From Sphaerochaeta associata (GTDB taxonomy: Bacteria > Spirochaetota > Spirochaetia > Sphaerochaetales > Sphaerochaetaceae), in the NCBI RefSeq assembly GCF_022869165.1, contig NZ_CP094929.1:3286001-3350000 (forward strand): a DNA stretch of 64,000 nucleotides, given 5' to 3'. Shown in pieces: positions 50,179 to 60,457 of the stretch. The stretch's first letter is position 1; every line of letters begins with the position of its first letter. The notes under the pieces were generated by a model. That model saw only the letters and a list, made by a program, of their open reading frames with translations. It had not been told where the DNA came from and searched no databases. Position numbers and translations under genes: made by a program.

Positions 50179-51375
50179 TTACTTGGCCTCAACCACCGCA
50201 GTCTGCTTCTTCTGAGCCTTACTGATCCAGTACAGCATGGAAGGAGCGAGGAAGTTGGAGGAGAAGGTTCCAAAAAGAATACCGAACATCATGTTGATGG
50301 CAAAGAGCTGGATATCACCCGATGCGAAGACTGCGAGCGGCAGAATTGCAACCACAGTAGTAAGAGCACTCATGATCGTTCTGCTCACCGACTGAGTCAC
50401 ACTCAGGTCGATCTGCTTGGCCAGGGCGGCACTCTTGTTCAACTCAACATTCTCACGAACACGGTCGAAGATGACGATGGTGTTGTTCAGTGAGTAACCG
50501 ATAATCGTCAAGAGCGCGGCAATGGTCGTACTGTTGAACTCAAGACGAAGAATCGAGATTGCAGTAAGCATCATCAGAATGTCATGCAACAAGGCGATCA
50601 AGGAGGAGGCTGCATAGGCAAAGCGGAATCTGATCCAGACATAGAGCAGAATCAAGGCCATGGCGACAACAATAGCCAGAATCGAGCTGGAAAGCAGGGT
50701 TGCACTGAACTTTGGCCCGATGTAGTCACTCTGCAGCACTACAACGTTTCCCTGTCCGAAGAAGGACGCAAGAGCATTCTTCACCTCCTCTTCCATGGAA
50801 ACCTGATTTGCACCGTCTTTGATGCCCAAGCGGACCTGGAAGGTCTGGTTTTCGGAAGAACCCACAGTCTGCACCTTCACGTTTCCAAGAGAAGCGAGCG
50901 CCGAGCGTACATCCTCGATGGTGGAAGTTCCGGTACCCTGGAAATTCAGCTTGGTCGGAGTCTCTCCAAGTGTTGCAGGGAATCCGTAACCTGAAAGAAG
51001 GTCGGCCGTATTCAATGAACCGTCGACTGCAGTTGCAGTCACTTCAGGCACTGCATTGAGTGCAGCAGCTAGATCCTTGGCGGTAGGATACGCTTGGGAG
51101 CGGAAGCTGGTTGCAGAAACGCCTTCCTCACCGCGGAACTCGAGACTCAAAGCAGAACCGGAAATGGCGAGGACTGCATCCTTGTTGCCACTGTAGGTCA
51201 CTTCAAGTCCGACGGGGGCGATTTGGATGCGCTGGCTCAAGCCGCTTTCGAAGTCAACACCGAGGTTGAAGCCTCCGAACACACCCAAGGTGACGGCTCC
51301 GGCAAGCAGGAGGACCACAGCCAAAGCCCATGCATACCAGCGAAGTTTGATGACAGGAATATCGTTCTTAAGCAT
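50179..51375 (-). CDS. secF: Protein translocase subunit SecF
   Basis: 398 aa, six-span RND-like subunit that pulls exported proteins using the proton gradient. The first segment is followed by GFNLGVDFESGLSQRIQI, the family's conserved GIDFxGG-like loop (here GVDFESG), and the C-terminal block has IIGYSLNNTIVIFDRVREN. The periplasmic domain is larger than usual (about residues 50-230). It starts directly after the secD stop. Confidence 0.95.
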   Translation of the reverse strand: MLKNDIPVIKLRWYAWALAVVLLLAGAVTLGVFGGFNLGVDFESGLSQRIQIAPVGLEVTYSGNKDAVLAISGSALSLEFRGEEGVSATSFRSQAYPTAKDLAAALNAVPEVTATAVDGSLNTADLLSGYGFPATLGETPTKLNFQGTGTSTIEDVRSALASLGNVKVQTVGSSENQTFQVRLGIKDGANQVSMEEEVKNALASFFGQGNVVVLQSDYIGPKFSATLLSSSILAIVVAMALILLYVWIRFRFAYAASSLIALLHDILMMLTAISILRLEFNSTTIAALLTIIGYSLNNTIVIFDRVRENVELNKSAALAKQIDLSVTQSVSRTIMSALTTVVAILPLAVFASGDIQLFAINMMFGILFGTFSSNFLAPSMLYWISKAQKKQTAVVEAK

Positions 51376-53103
51376 TTAGTTTTTCCTCCAGCTGATGTGC
51401 AATTTCTTGCCCTCACGGTGAGCAACAGTCGCATCAAAAATGAGATGCGAGACAAACAGGGCGGTGAACACCGAGCTGACGATACCGATGGCCAGGGTGT
51501 TGGCAAAGCCCTTGACCGAGCTGCTTCCGAGCTGCGAAAGCACCAAGGCTGCGATGATCGTAGTGATGTTGGCATCCATGACCGTCCAGAACGCCTTGTC
51601 GAACCCTGCCTTGATGGAGGCAATGTCGCTCTTTCCCAATCGCCGTTCTTCCTTGATGCGCTCAAAGATGATGACGTTGGTGTCGACTGCCATACCCAAG
51701 GTGAGTATCAGACCGGCCACGCTGGTCAGGGTCAAGGTGAAGTTGAAGGCGGAAAGCACGCTGATCATGATAAAGAGGTTGAACAGCAGAGCCAGGTCGG
51801 CAACCAAACCGGACACATGGTAGTAGGCGAACATCAGGATGACGACCAAGGCGAGACCGATGGCAATCGCCTTCACACCGGCACTTACTGCATCCTCACC
51901 CAAGGTTGCGCCGACAGCCTGCTGGCTGGAGACAATCAACTCGATGGGAAGGGCGGCGGTCCGCAGTACGATGGCCAGGTCACTGGCTTCCTCTGCATTG
52001 AAACCGGAGATCTGTACGCTGTTTCGGATTCCCTCATTGATGGTGGCCATAGCCTTGACTTTGCCATCCATGACAACGGCCATGGTATCACCGACATGAG
52101 TGGAGGTGAGCTTGTAGAAAATATCCCCGCCAAGGCTGTCAAGCTGGAAGTTTACAACCGGTCGACCGGTGATGCCGTCGGTCCCGGTGGTTGCGCTCTC
52201 GAGATGGATGCCGTCCAAGCCGACTTCCTCTTCGATGACTACATAACTCTCAAGCTCGTCAATGCCGTAGGCATCGCTGACATAGTAGCCGGCTGCAATC
52301 TTGCCTGCAGGCAGGAAGGAGGGCTGCTTGAGGGCGCCTGTATCGGTATAGACTTCAGAGGGATTAGCCTTGTAGTACGCGTCAAGCTCGGCGGTCAAAG
52401 CTGTGTCAACCATCTTGAAAACCAGGGAGCCCTTGCCACGGAGGAACGAGTTCACACGTTCGGGATCGGCGGCTCCAGGGACCTCGATCAGAATCTGATC
52501 GCTGCCCTGCAATCTGATGACCGGCTCACTGACGCCGAACTGGTCGATGCGCTTCTCCAGGATCTCGATATCCTGGCGGATGGCTTCGGCAATCTCGGCA
52601 GAAGATGCGCTGCCGCCCTTCTTTGCCTCATAGCTTGCCGTATCTGCTTCCAAGAGGATGCTCATACCACCGCGCAGGTCCAAACCAAGTTGCAAGGCCT
52701 TGTTGCCAAGGGTCTTCAGCTCAAGCAGGGAGGTGCGATAATAGGACTCGATGGTATCGAACAGATTCTGCTCGTTGTAGAACCCACCAAAGACGGCTTC
52801 CAACGTCCAGGTCTTGGGGACAGGGCGCTTCATTGCCTTGTAATTTTCCTTGGCACTGTCCTTGAGGTAGGAATACTGGGCGGGAAGTGCCGCCTTGGAA
52901 TCTTGGGCCACCAAATCCTTCAGGGAACGCAAGTCCCGTGAAGCCTGCCCGCGGGCATACTCCTTGATCTGTACATTTGAGCCTGTTGCCAGTTCCTTGG
53001 CGTCCTGCGGTACGAATCCATACCACTTGATGGTGGGATACAAAAAATATCCACACAACAAGATGACAGCCAGAACGATCACCAGACGACTCCGTTTTTT
53101 CAT
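51376..53103 (-). CDS. secD: Protein translocase subunit SecD
   Basis: 575 aa, partner of SecF. Features: one N-terminal span (RLVIVLAVILLCGYFLYPTI), the LGLDLRGGMSILLE motif, a large periplasmic domain, then five spans with LTLGMAVDTNVIIFERIKEE carrying the proton-path aspartate. 29 bases downstream of yajC, in the standard yajC-secD-secF order. Confidence 0.96.
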   Translation of the reverse strand: MKKRSRLVIVLAVILLCGYFLYPTIKWYGFVPQDAKELATGSNVQIKEYARGQASRDLRSLKDLVAQDSKAALPAQYSYLKDSAKENYKAMKRPVPKTWTLEAVFGGFYNEQNLFDTIESYYRTSLLELKTLGNKALQLGLDLRGGMSILLEADTASYEAKKGGSASSAEIAEAIRQDIEILEKRIDQFGVSEPVIRLQGSDQILIEVPGAADPERVNSFLRGKGSLVFKMVDTALTAELDAYYKANPSEVYTDTGALKQPSFLPAGKIAAGYYVSDAYGIDELESYVVIEEEVGLDGIHLESATTGTDGITGRPVVNFQLDSLGGDIFYKLTSTHVGDTMAVVMDGKVKAMATINEGIRNSVQISGFNAEEASDLAIVLRTAALPIELIVSSQQAVGATLGEDAVSAGVKAIAIGLALVVILMFAYYHVSGLVADLALLFNLFIMISVLSAFNFTLTLTSVAGLILTLGMAVDTNVIIFERIKEERRLGKSDIASIKAGFDKAFWTVMDANITTIIAALVLSQLGSSSVKGFANTLAIGIVSSVFTALFVSHLIFDATVAHREGKKLHISWRKN

Positions 53104-53132
53104 GATACTCTCCAGATTGTCTTCAATAGAAT

Positions 53133-53582
53133 TTAGTTGTTGTCTTTTTTCTCAGCATCGGCTTCGACTGCAGCCACTTCAGGCTTTGCTTCAACGGCCT
53201 CGGGAGCACTCACCTGCTCTTTCTTGGCTTTCTTCTTACTCGAAGGTTCAGTCGTCTCAGCTTTGCGGTTAACAATGCTGCTGATTGCATTCCTGGAGAA
53301 CTCAATGCGGGTATTGTCATCGACCTTGACCACAACGGTAGTCTCTTTTACTGCAACTACGGTTCCGTGGATGCCACCGATGGATACAACCTTGTCTCCC
53401 TTCTTGATGGCGGCAAGCATCTCCTTGGTCTCCTTGTCCCGCTTCTTCTGCGGTCGGATGATCAAGAAGTAAAAGATGACAATGATGAGACCAAAGGTGA
53501 CAAAGGTGGTCATCATTGAACCAGTTGAGCCCGCGGCACCTGATGCCTCTGGGGCGGCCATAGCACTAAGCAATGAAAGCAT
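53133..53582 (-). CDS. yajC: Preprotein translocase subunit YajC
   Basis: 149 aa from ATG 53582. One transmembrane helix (TTFVTFGLIIVIFYFLIIRP) followed by QKKRDKETKEMLAAIKKGDKVV and IGGIHGTVVAVKETTVVVKV, all typical. An extra C-terminal tail of about 50 residues rich in K, E and A is longer than in most YajC proteins. Confidence 0.95.
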   Translation of the reverse strand: MLSLLSAMAAPEASGAAGSTGSMMTTFVTFGLIIVIFYFLIIRPQKKRDKETKEMLAAIKKGDKVVSIGGIHGTVVAVKETTVVVKVDDNTRIEFSRNAISSIVNRKAETTEPSSKKKAKKEQVSAPEAVEAKPEVAAVEADAEKKDNN

Positions 53583-53664
53583 GGGGTAATCCTCACTTTG
53601 CAAGAAATCGGATGCAGAAAAGAGGTGGAAGGGGTCTTCGCATCCAATTTTCCAAGTATCGATA

Positions 53665-53694
53665 AAAGTAGCACGTTCACTACATGGTAGTCAA
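53665..53694 (-). promoter_or_regulatory. Promoter of yajC-secD-secF
   Basis: Minus-strand TTGACT (53689-53694), 18-base spacer, TACTTT (53665-53670), between the groL terminator and yajC. Confidence 0.5.
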
Positions 53695-53711
53695 GTTTTA
53701 CCATTATAGCC

Positions 53712-53738
53712 AAAAAAGGGCCGCAGTAGTTGCGGCCC
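53712..53738 (-). terminator. Terminator of groL
   Basis: Minus strand GGGCCGCA, ACTAC loop, TGCGGCCC, then TTTTTT; 19 bases after the groL stop. Confidence 0.92.
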
Positions 53739-53756
53739 CCGTCTGAAAGCGATAAT

Positions 53757-55406
<1,650 letters not shown>

Positions 55407-55463
55407 TTAAAGAATATGTTGTGCGATTACGTGTAGTAGGACCAAACGGCTCTACCGTCATGT

Positions 55464-55492
55464 AACATACAAATAAAAATGCCGAGAAGCAA
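55464..55492 (-). promoter_or_regulatory. Promoter of groL
   Basis: Minus-strand TTGCTT (55487-55492), 17-base spacer, TATGTT (55464-55469), giving a leader of about 65 nt. Confidence 0.55.
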
Positions 55493-55506
55493 GTGAAAAA
55501 TGCAGA

Positions 55507-56385
55507 TTACGTGATTATCAAGGCCAAAGACATGCCCAAAATGGCGGAAACGACATTACTGACCAAGTTCACAACATCATTATCCACCCACCTTAGACCA
55601 CGCTCCAGCGGCAATACTCTTCCTTCGACGACAGGCCGCTCGGTTATACGGTCGTTGACTTCATCATAATAGTGTGCCTGTACGGTCGCCCCCAAAACGC
55701 TGTCCAAAAGGCACCCGAAGAAGGAGCTGAGAGCAATCACAGAAGCCGCAAGAGCGCTCTTGGCAGTAATCGGGAGAAAGCAACCCCACATACACAAAGC
55801 AATCAGGACCGCGCCGACAAGACCGCTTGCAAGGCCGAGCGGACTGACTGCACCGCTCAAGCCGGCTTTCATCGGACGACCGGTAATAATGGAGACCGGC
55901 TTGGTTTTGGAGAGAATTCCCACCTCACTTGCAAAGGTGTCGCTTGCAGCCTCCCCCACGGCCGAGCCGAACATCACCAGAAAGGGGAGAGATGGATTGA
56001 ATGCATACAGAAGAGCGGAAACAAGGGCCATCAAACCGTTGGCGTACACCTGGGCGGCATCACGCCGGCCGCCCTTCTTATGGATCTTCATGACATCGAA
56101 GGAAATCGCACGCTTGGCGAGCTTGCCGAGCACCCCTGCCGCCATGAAGAACAACAGCAAGGTCGTCAGGGCCCCAAAGCCCAGTACCCAAGTCGGACCA
56201 AAACCGACCAGATATGCCGCGACAGCCCCTCCAAATGTAAGTTGCCGGGCGGCATAGGAGCCTATGGAGACTACCAGCATAATCAGGACAAGAGCCCAGA
56301 ATGCAAAGGGAAAGGAGAAAAAGAACTCATTGAAATAGGAGGCGAGGGAACCGGTAGCTGGAACGAGGTTCGCAAACTCGCTCAT
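55507..56385 (-). CDS. DUF92 membrane protein (TMEM19 / VTE6-like)
   Basis: 292 aa, about seven membrane spans. The motifs GGAVAAYLVGF, RDAAQVYANG, GSAVGEAASDTFASEVG and SIITGRPMKAGLSGAVSPLGL are those of the DUF92 family. Plant VTE6 of this family phosphorylates phytyl phosphate to the diphosphate. It overlaps the VTE5/SEC59-like gene by 4 bases, so the pair may salvage an isoprenoid alcohol in two steps. The substrate is inferred. Confidence 0.85.
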   Translation of the reverse strand: MSEFANLVPATGSLASYFNEFFFSFPFAFWALVLIMLVVSIGSYAARQLTFGGAVAAYLVGFGPTWVLGFGALTTLLLFFMAAGVLGKLAKRAISFDVMKIHKKGGRRDAAQVYANGLMALVSALLYAFNPSLPFLVMFGSAVGEAASDTFASEVGILSKTKPVSIITGRPMKAGLSGAVSPLGLASGLVGAVLIALCMWGCFLPITAKSALAASVIALSSFFGCLLDSVLGATVQAHYYDEVNDRITERPVVEGRVLPLERGLRWVDNDVVNLVSNVVSAILGMSLALIIT

Positions 56386-57050
56386 AGGAACACCTCAAGG
56401 AGGAAAACTGCGAGCAAAGGAACGGTGATATTATCCAATGCAAGGGGGGTAACGGCTTCCACCAATGCACTGACCAAGCCGATCAGCAGAGAAATTCCAA
56501 CAATTGAAGTCATTCCGAGCGTGCTGTAAGAAGCAAGGCCGATGAAGGTGATGATGAAACTTACACCGGCCATGACCAGCGTCCCGAGGTATGATTTCTT
56601 GGCAAACCGGATTGGCAGCTTCTTTTTTCCCCACTTCGCACCAATGAGGGCCGCCAAGCCATCCCCGTACCCCATGATCAGCACGGCGATGCTGCAAGCC
56701 AGGGAAGAAACAATGCCTTGGTACTGCATCACCACCAGAATCAATAACGTAATGGGGAAGTAGATGAGACCGTAGTTGCGCTTGCGGTCATCCATTCCCA
56801 ACGCCTTGCCCCAACCCAAGAAGGTGAAAAGGCTGTTGGTGATGATGAAAAAAATCGGACCGACAAGGGCGTAAGCGAGGGTGGTGAAGAAATTCACCTC
56901 GATGAACCACCAGTTTGAAACACCGATGTGCACAAACTTTCGCATCGATTCGCTGGTAATCGAGAACCGATGCTTCAAAAAAATTCCTACGGCGATGACC
57001 AAGGCTAAAAAGGGAAACGATATGAGCAATCCGATGATATTACTATTCAT
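56382..57050 (-). CDS. Dolichol/phytol kinase-like CTP-dependent membrane kinase (SEC59/VTE5 family)
   Basis: 222 aa from ATG 57050 (MNSNIIGLLISFPF); ATG 57059 is an alternative and neither has a good ribosome site. Family marks: SESMRKFVHIGVSNWWFI, YGLIYFPITLLIL, MGYGDGLAALIGAKWGKKKL and KKSYLGTLVM; the DG and the basic run are typical of CTP-using phosphatidate/polyprenol kinases. About six spans. Operon partner of the DUF92 gene. Confidence 0.83.
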   Translation of the reverse strand: MNSNIIGLLISFPFLALVIAVGIFLKHRFSITSESMRKFVHIGVSNWWFIEVNFFTTLAYALVGPIFFIITNSLFTFLGWGKALGMDDRKRNYGLIYFPITLLILVVMQYQGIVSSLACSIAVLIMGYGDGLAALIGAKWGKKKLPIRFAKKSYLGTLVMAGVSFIITFIGLASYSTLGMTSIVGISLLIGLVSALVEAVTPLALDNITVPLLAVFLLEVFL

Positions 57051-57143
57051 ACGCGTCATGATGCAGGGAATGTATAAGAATTTCAAGAGATTAGGCGAGT
57101 AACAGGCATGTATGCAAAACATCAAAAATGATTAGACGGAGAA

Positions 57144-57172
57144 TTGACAGCACTACTGCCTCATGCTACCGT
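57144..57172 (+). promoter_or_regulatory. Possible promoter of the RRM gene
   Basis: TTGACA (57144-57149), 17-base spacer, weak -10 TACCGT (57167-57172). Confidence 0.4.
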
Positions 57173-57332
57173 TTTATTGCTTTCGATTTTGTGTTGCAGC
57201 TGGTACGTAATTCCTAAATGTTCGCACGCGTGCGTTACTGAATCGCTCCCGCAGACAGGTAAGAGTTCAAGACTGCGCCACATGAAGCAATATTGCAGTG
57301 CAGGTGCAGTGAACCTGCGAAGGATGCTTTGA
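57173..57332 (+). other. Long 5' leader of the RRM gene
   Basis: Roughly 150 nt of untranslated RNA. A GCAGGT/ACCTGC stem (57300-57318) sits directly before the AAGGA ribosome site (57320-57324), and a two-codon ATG-CTT-TGA open frame ends at the RRM start codon. Such leaders often make cold-shock mRNAs temperature-responsive. Confidence 0.4.
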
Positions 57333-57611
57333 ATGGCAAAGAAAATCTACGTTGGAAACATGAGTTACAACACTTCCGAAGAAGAACTTCGGGACCTGTT
57401 CGCACAGTACGGCACCGTTGTCAGTGCCAATATCATCATTGACCGCGAAACACGCCGCCCCAAGGGCTTCGGTTTTGTGGAGATGCAGGAGGATGCTGCT
57501 GCCGATGCCGCAATTTCCCAGCTTGATGGCAAGGAAGTGGGCGGGCGCAATCTTCGTGTCAACGAAGCGATTGCAAAGCCCCGGCCGGCGCATGGAAACT
57601 ATCGCAACTAA
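57333..57611 (+). CDS. RRM-domain RNA-binding protein
   Basis: 92 aa, almost entirely one RNA recognition motif. RNP2 is IYVGNM (residues 5-10) and RNP1 is KGFGFVEM. The C-terminal tail is short and basic (KPRPAHGNYRN). Bacterial RRM proteins of this type occur in cyanobacteria, spirochaetes and others; several are cold-induced. Own leader and terminator. Confidence 0.95.
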   Translation: MAKKIYVGNMSYNTSEEELRDLFAQYGTVVSANIIIDRETRRPKGFGFVEMQEDAAADAAISQLDGKEVGGRNLRVNEAIAKPRPAHGNYRN

Positions 57612-57639
57612 GTAGCCATTGTATGATTCAGTAACGGGA

Positions 57640-57664
57640 ACGGAGCCTCGCGGCTCCGTTTTTC
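57640..57664 (+). terminator. Terminator of the RRM gene
   Basis: ACGGAGCC, TCGC loop, GGCTCCGT and five Ts. It ends at the stop codon of the convergent DUF1653 gene. Confidence 0.9.
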
Positions 57665-57889
57665 TTATCGTGCTTCCTCCAGCTGAAAACGCAACAACCT
57701 CTTGCCGTCATGCTCCACGGTCTCGCAGAACATCTCGTACGGACGAACCCACCAATAAGGGGTCCCAAGGGGGCGGTAGAGCACCATCGTCTTCAGCGTC
57801 TCGCTGTCGATGACGGTGTCCACCACTTCATACAGCCCGCCCTTGAAGTGCCGATAGACACCCTTGTGGATGCTTTGGGGCTCTACCAT
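57665..57889 (-). CDS. DUF1653 family protein
   Basis: 74 aa from ATG 57889 after GGAGGAG. HKGVYRHFKGGLYEV, MVLYRPL and WVRPYEMFCETVE are the hallmarks of DUF1653, a small beta domain of unknown function. It overlaps the DUF2207 gene by 7 bases and is likely co-translated. Confidence 0.9.
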   Translation of the reverse strand: MVEPQSIHKGVYRHFKGGLYEVVDTVIDSETLKTMVLYRPLGTPYWWVRPYEMFCETVEHDGKRLLRFQLEEAR

Positions 57890-59742
57890 GCTCCTCCTCC
57901 GCCACCGCCGAAACCTCCGCCACTGAATCCGCTTGACCCGAAGGAGGAGTGAATCGGAGAACGGCTTCCACCCTTTGCCTGGGTATAGACGGCTTTTTCC
58001 ATGACCGACCCGTGCAGTCGGTGTGAGAGAGCGCTGTAGAACACCGCATCCCTGATCGGGCGGCTGCCTACATACCACGAAGGTTGCTCGATTGCGATCT
58101 TGGCGAACTTCTTCGCCCATACATCCTCAAGCCCCAGAACGATGGCGAAGCCAAGCACATGGTAGAAGATCTGCGGGTCGGAGTCGATCATCATCTTCAG
58201 CCTGTCCATTTCCACCTTGCTGATGAACTCTTTGTAACCAACAATCTGTTCAAGCTTTGCTTGGGCGTACGCGCTCCGCTTGGCCGTCATGATCGTAAGG
58301 AAGCCGAAATACACGGGGAAAAGCACCACCGCAAGACTCATGACCGTCGAATACGGCAGACTGTGCTCCAACACAGCATATTCGAACATGAATGCAAAAC
58401 CGAACATTGCGATGCAAAAGAGGGCCAGGGCGAAGAACTTGATCGTCTTCTTGGCAGGCGAACTCATAACCCACGTCGATGAAAGCCGGCTTGCCGACAA
58501 AAGGGCGATGCCCATGCTGAAGAAACCGATGACCAAAAAGGGAACCGTCTCAGCCGATATATAGGTGATGGTGGATGCAATGGCATTGAGCACCACCACC
58601 AAAGCCCCATAGAGCATGGCGATGACCCGCTTTTTCTCGGCAGTACTGTCGTTGAGTCTGCGCTCTCCCTTGAAGTAGGCGTGTACATCTGTTTTCGCCT
58701 TCATCAAAGCTTCTGCAAATTTGCCCTTTTCCAGTTGCTTCAGGGTAACCGTTGTGCCGTCTCCACAGGCAAAGAACGCATCAAACAGCTTCTTCTCGTG
58801 GGCTTTGGTTGTTGCAGGCTCGCTGAGCTTGGTAAAGAGGAACTCCTTCTTCGCCTGCTCCTCGATGGTCAGACAGCCCTGGTCCGCCCAGGTAAAGAGC
58901 ATGCTTGTCACGTCCTTGTTGTCCACCACCCCGTCGGCCAGATAGCCGACTTCCATCGGACTCAGACCCTCGGGGGGATCGAAGCGGACAACGGGAATAA
59001 ACAACTCCTCCCTGCCGTACCGGCGAAACAGCATCAGGGCATGAAAGCCGGCAAGCAGGGCGACCAGCCATGAAATGATGGAAGCCGGAATTGTATAGTC
59101 GATAAACGGCTTTACCTCGGAAAAGTAGCCCTCTTCCATCTGAACCCGCAAGGTAAGCGCTTCCCCGGGAAGAAGGTTGCTTGCTTTTCCCTCGATGGTC
59201 CGCCCATCGGAACCGAGGGTGAAAACCCCCCGCTGGGCGGTTGAACCATAGGAGCCTCCGGTCAGAAAGACCATGGAAGGATCAACCGGTTTGGGGAAGG
59301 TGATGCGAAACGTCATCTCCTTGATCGGAGCCTGCCAGCCCGGTCCGACCAGATTGTAGTAGAACTCGTCATACTCATCGTTGCGATCGTCCCCGATTGC
59401 ATAGGTATAGCCTATCAAATACTCCTTCAGGCCCGTAACCGTCCGATTCTCCGAGCCGAGGCGGAAGGTCACCCAATCGGAGGAAACGGAATCCTCCTTG
59501 ATGGGCTCATTGGATTGAAGGTCCTTCAGTTTGACCCGTACCTTGCCGAAGCGAATGGGAATCTCGCGGAAAATTCCGTGGCGCGGAGTGGAGAAATTAG
59601 CCACTATCTGCTCTTTCACTGCATAACTATTGTCCAATGCGGCTTCCATCTCGAGATGGAAGCGCTCGAATACATAGTCCTGGGCAAAGAGCAGAGAGAG
59701 ACTGCACACGATCAAAATTACAAGAAGCAGTGTCCGTTTCAT
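57883..59742 (-). CDS. DUF2207 domain membrane protein
   Basis: 619 aa. A signal peptide (MKRTLLLVILIVCSLSLLFA) is followed by a beta-rich extracytoplasmic DUF2207 domain (about 21-210), one span near 225, a soluble part, and two to four further spans in the C-terminal half. The tail is a glycine-rich run ending GGGGGGAW, characteristic of the family. DUF2207 proteins are commonly encoded with LemA, as here; the function is unknown. Confidence 0.9.
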   Translation of the reverse strand: MKRTLLLVILIVCSLSLLFAQDYVFERFHLEMEAALDNSYAVKEQIVANFSTPRHGIFREIPIRFGKVRVKLKDLQSNEPIKEDSVSSDWVTFRLGSENRTVTGLKEYLIGYTYAIGDDRNDEYDEFYYNLVGPGWQAPIKEMTFRITFPKPVDPSMVFLTGGSYGSTAQRGVFTLGSDGRTIEGKASNLLPGEALTLRVQMEEGYFSEVKPFIDYTIPASIISWLVALLAGFHALMLFRRYGREELFIPVVRFDPPEGLSPMEVGYLADGVVDNKDVTSMLFTWADQGCLTIEEQAKKEFLFTKLSEPATTKAHEKKLFDAFFACGDGTTVTLKQLEKGKFAEALMKAKTDVHAYFKGERRLNDSTAEKKRVIAMLYGALVVVLNAIASTITYISAETVPFLVIGFFSMGIALLSASRLSSTWVMSSPAKKTIKFFALALFCIAMFGFAFMFEYAVLEHSLPYSTVMSLAVVLFPVYFGFLTIMTAKRSAYAQAKLEQIVGYKEFISKVEMDRLKMMIDSDPQIFYHVLGFAIVLGLEDVWAKKFAKIAIEQPSWYVGSRPIRDAVFYSALSHRLHGSVMEKAVYTQAKGGSRSPIHSSFGSSGFSGGGFGGGGGGAW

Positions 59743-60293
59743 TAAAACTTAACCTCGACACGGGCTCTTGCCTCTTCTTCAATGGCCAGGTAAGGCTTCT
59801 TGCCAAAGTGGAAGATGGAGGCAACCAGAGAAGAAGGAAAGACCTCGATGATGGTATTCAAGCCCTTGATGATGGCATTGTAGTACTTGCGCGCCCCAAG
59901 CAGCTGTTCCTCGATTTTCTGCAGTTGGGCCTGAAGGTCCAGAAAACCCTGGTTGGCTTTGAGATCCGGATAGGCTTCGCTGAGGGCGAACAGGGATTTG
60001 AGGGTGGAGCTGAAGGCCTTGTCTGCGGAATCCTTGTTCTCGAGACCGGTTGCATTGATGGCCTTGTTGCGGGCTTCGATGACGGCGGTCAGGGTCTTTT
60101 CCTCATGCTTGGCATACCCCTTGACGGTTTCCACCAGATTGGGGACCAGATCGTAGCGCTGCTTCAGGTGGGCGTCGATCGCCGATTCGGCTTCCTCGCC
60201 TTGGTTTCGCAGGCGCACATACTTGTTGTAAACGCTGACCACATACAGACCGATCAAGATGACGACACCAATGAGAATATACAAAATTGTCAT
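59742..60293 (-). CDS. lemA: LemA family protein
   Basis: 183 aa from ATG 60293, 5 bases after GGAGG. An N-terminal span (ILYILIGVVILIGLYVVSVY) is followed by the helical LemA domain with NQGEEAESAIDAHLKQRYDLVPNLVETVKGY region motifs. Overlaps the DUF2207 start by one base. LemA proteins are membrane-tethered and poorly understood. A perfect palindrome covers the promoter. Confidence 0.93.
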   Translation of the reverse strand: MTILYILIGVVILIGLYVVSVYNKYVRLRNQGEEAESAIDAHLKQRYDLVPNLVETVKGYAKHEEKTLTAVIEARNKAINATGLENKDSADKAFSSTLKSLFALSEAYPDLKANQGFLDLQAQLQKIEEQLLGARKYYNAIIKGLNTIIEVFPSSLVASIFHFGKKPYLAIEEEARARVEVKF

Positions 60294-60320
60294 ACCAACC
60301 TCCATGTTGGGAATACCAAT

Positions 60321-60336
60321 TTGTAGCATGCTACAA
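60321..60336. promoter_or_regulatory. 16-bp perfect palindrome over the lemA promoter
   Basis: TTGTAGCATGCTACAA lies 28 bases before the lemA start. With TTGACC at 60348-60353 and a 17-base spacer, the -10 (CATGCT, 60325-60330) falls in the palindrome centre. A strong operator candidate for an unidentified repressor. Confidence 0.5.
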
Positions 60337-60381
60337 GGGCGGCCCTCGGTCAAGAGTTCGACAAAAAGGGAAGAGGGAAGC

Positions 60382-60439
60382 TTGCATTAGATACGATAGT
60401 ACTGTATCTTTATTCGTGTAAATCGCATAAATATTCCAT
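60382..60439 (+). promoter_or_regulatory. argR promoter with two ARG boxes
   Basis: TTGCAT (60382-60387), 17-base spacer, TATCTT (60405-60410). Two boxes, TGTATCTTTATTCGTG (60403-60418) and CGCATAAATATTCCAT (60424-60439), start 21 bases apart, as at argF, and share GCATAAATATT with it. The first covers the -10 box. Points to autoregulation. Confidence 0.65.
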
Positions 60440-60457
60440 TCCAGGAGAATCCAAACC

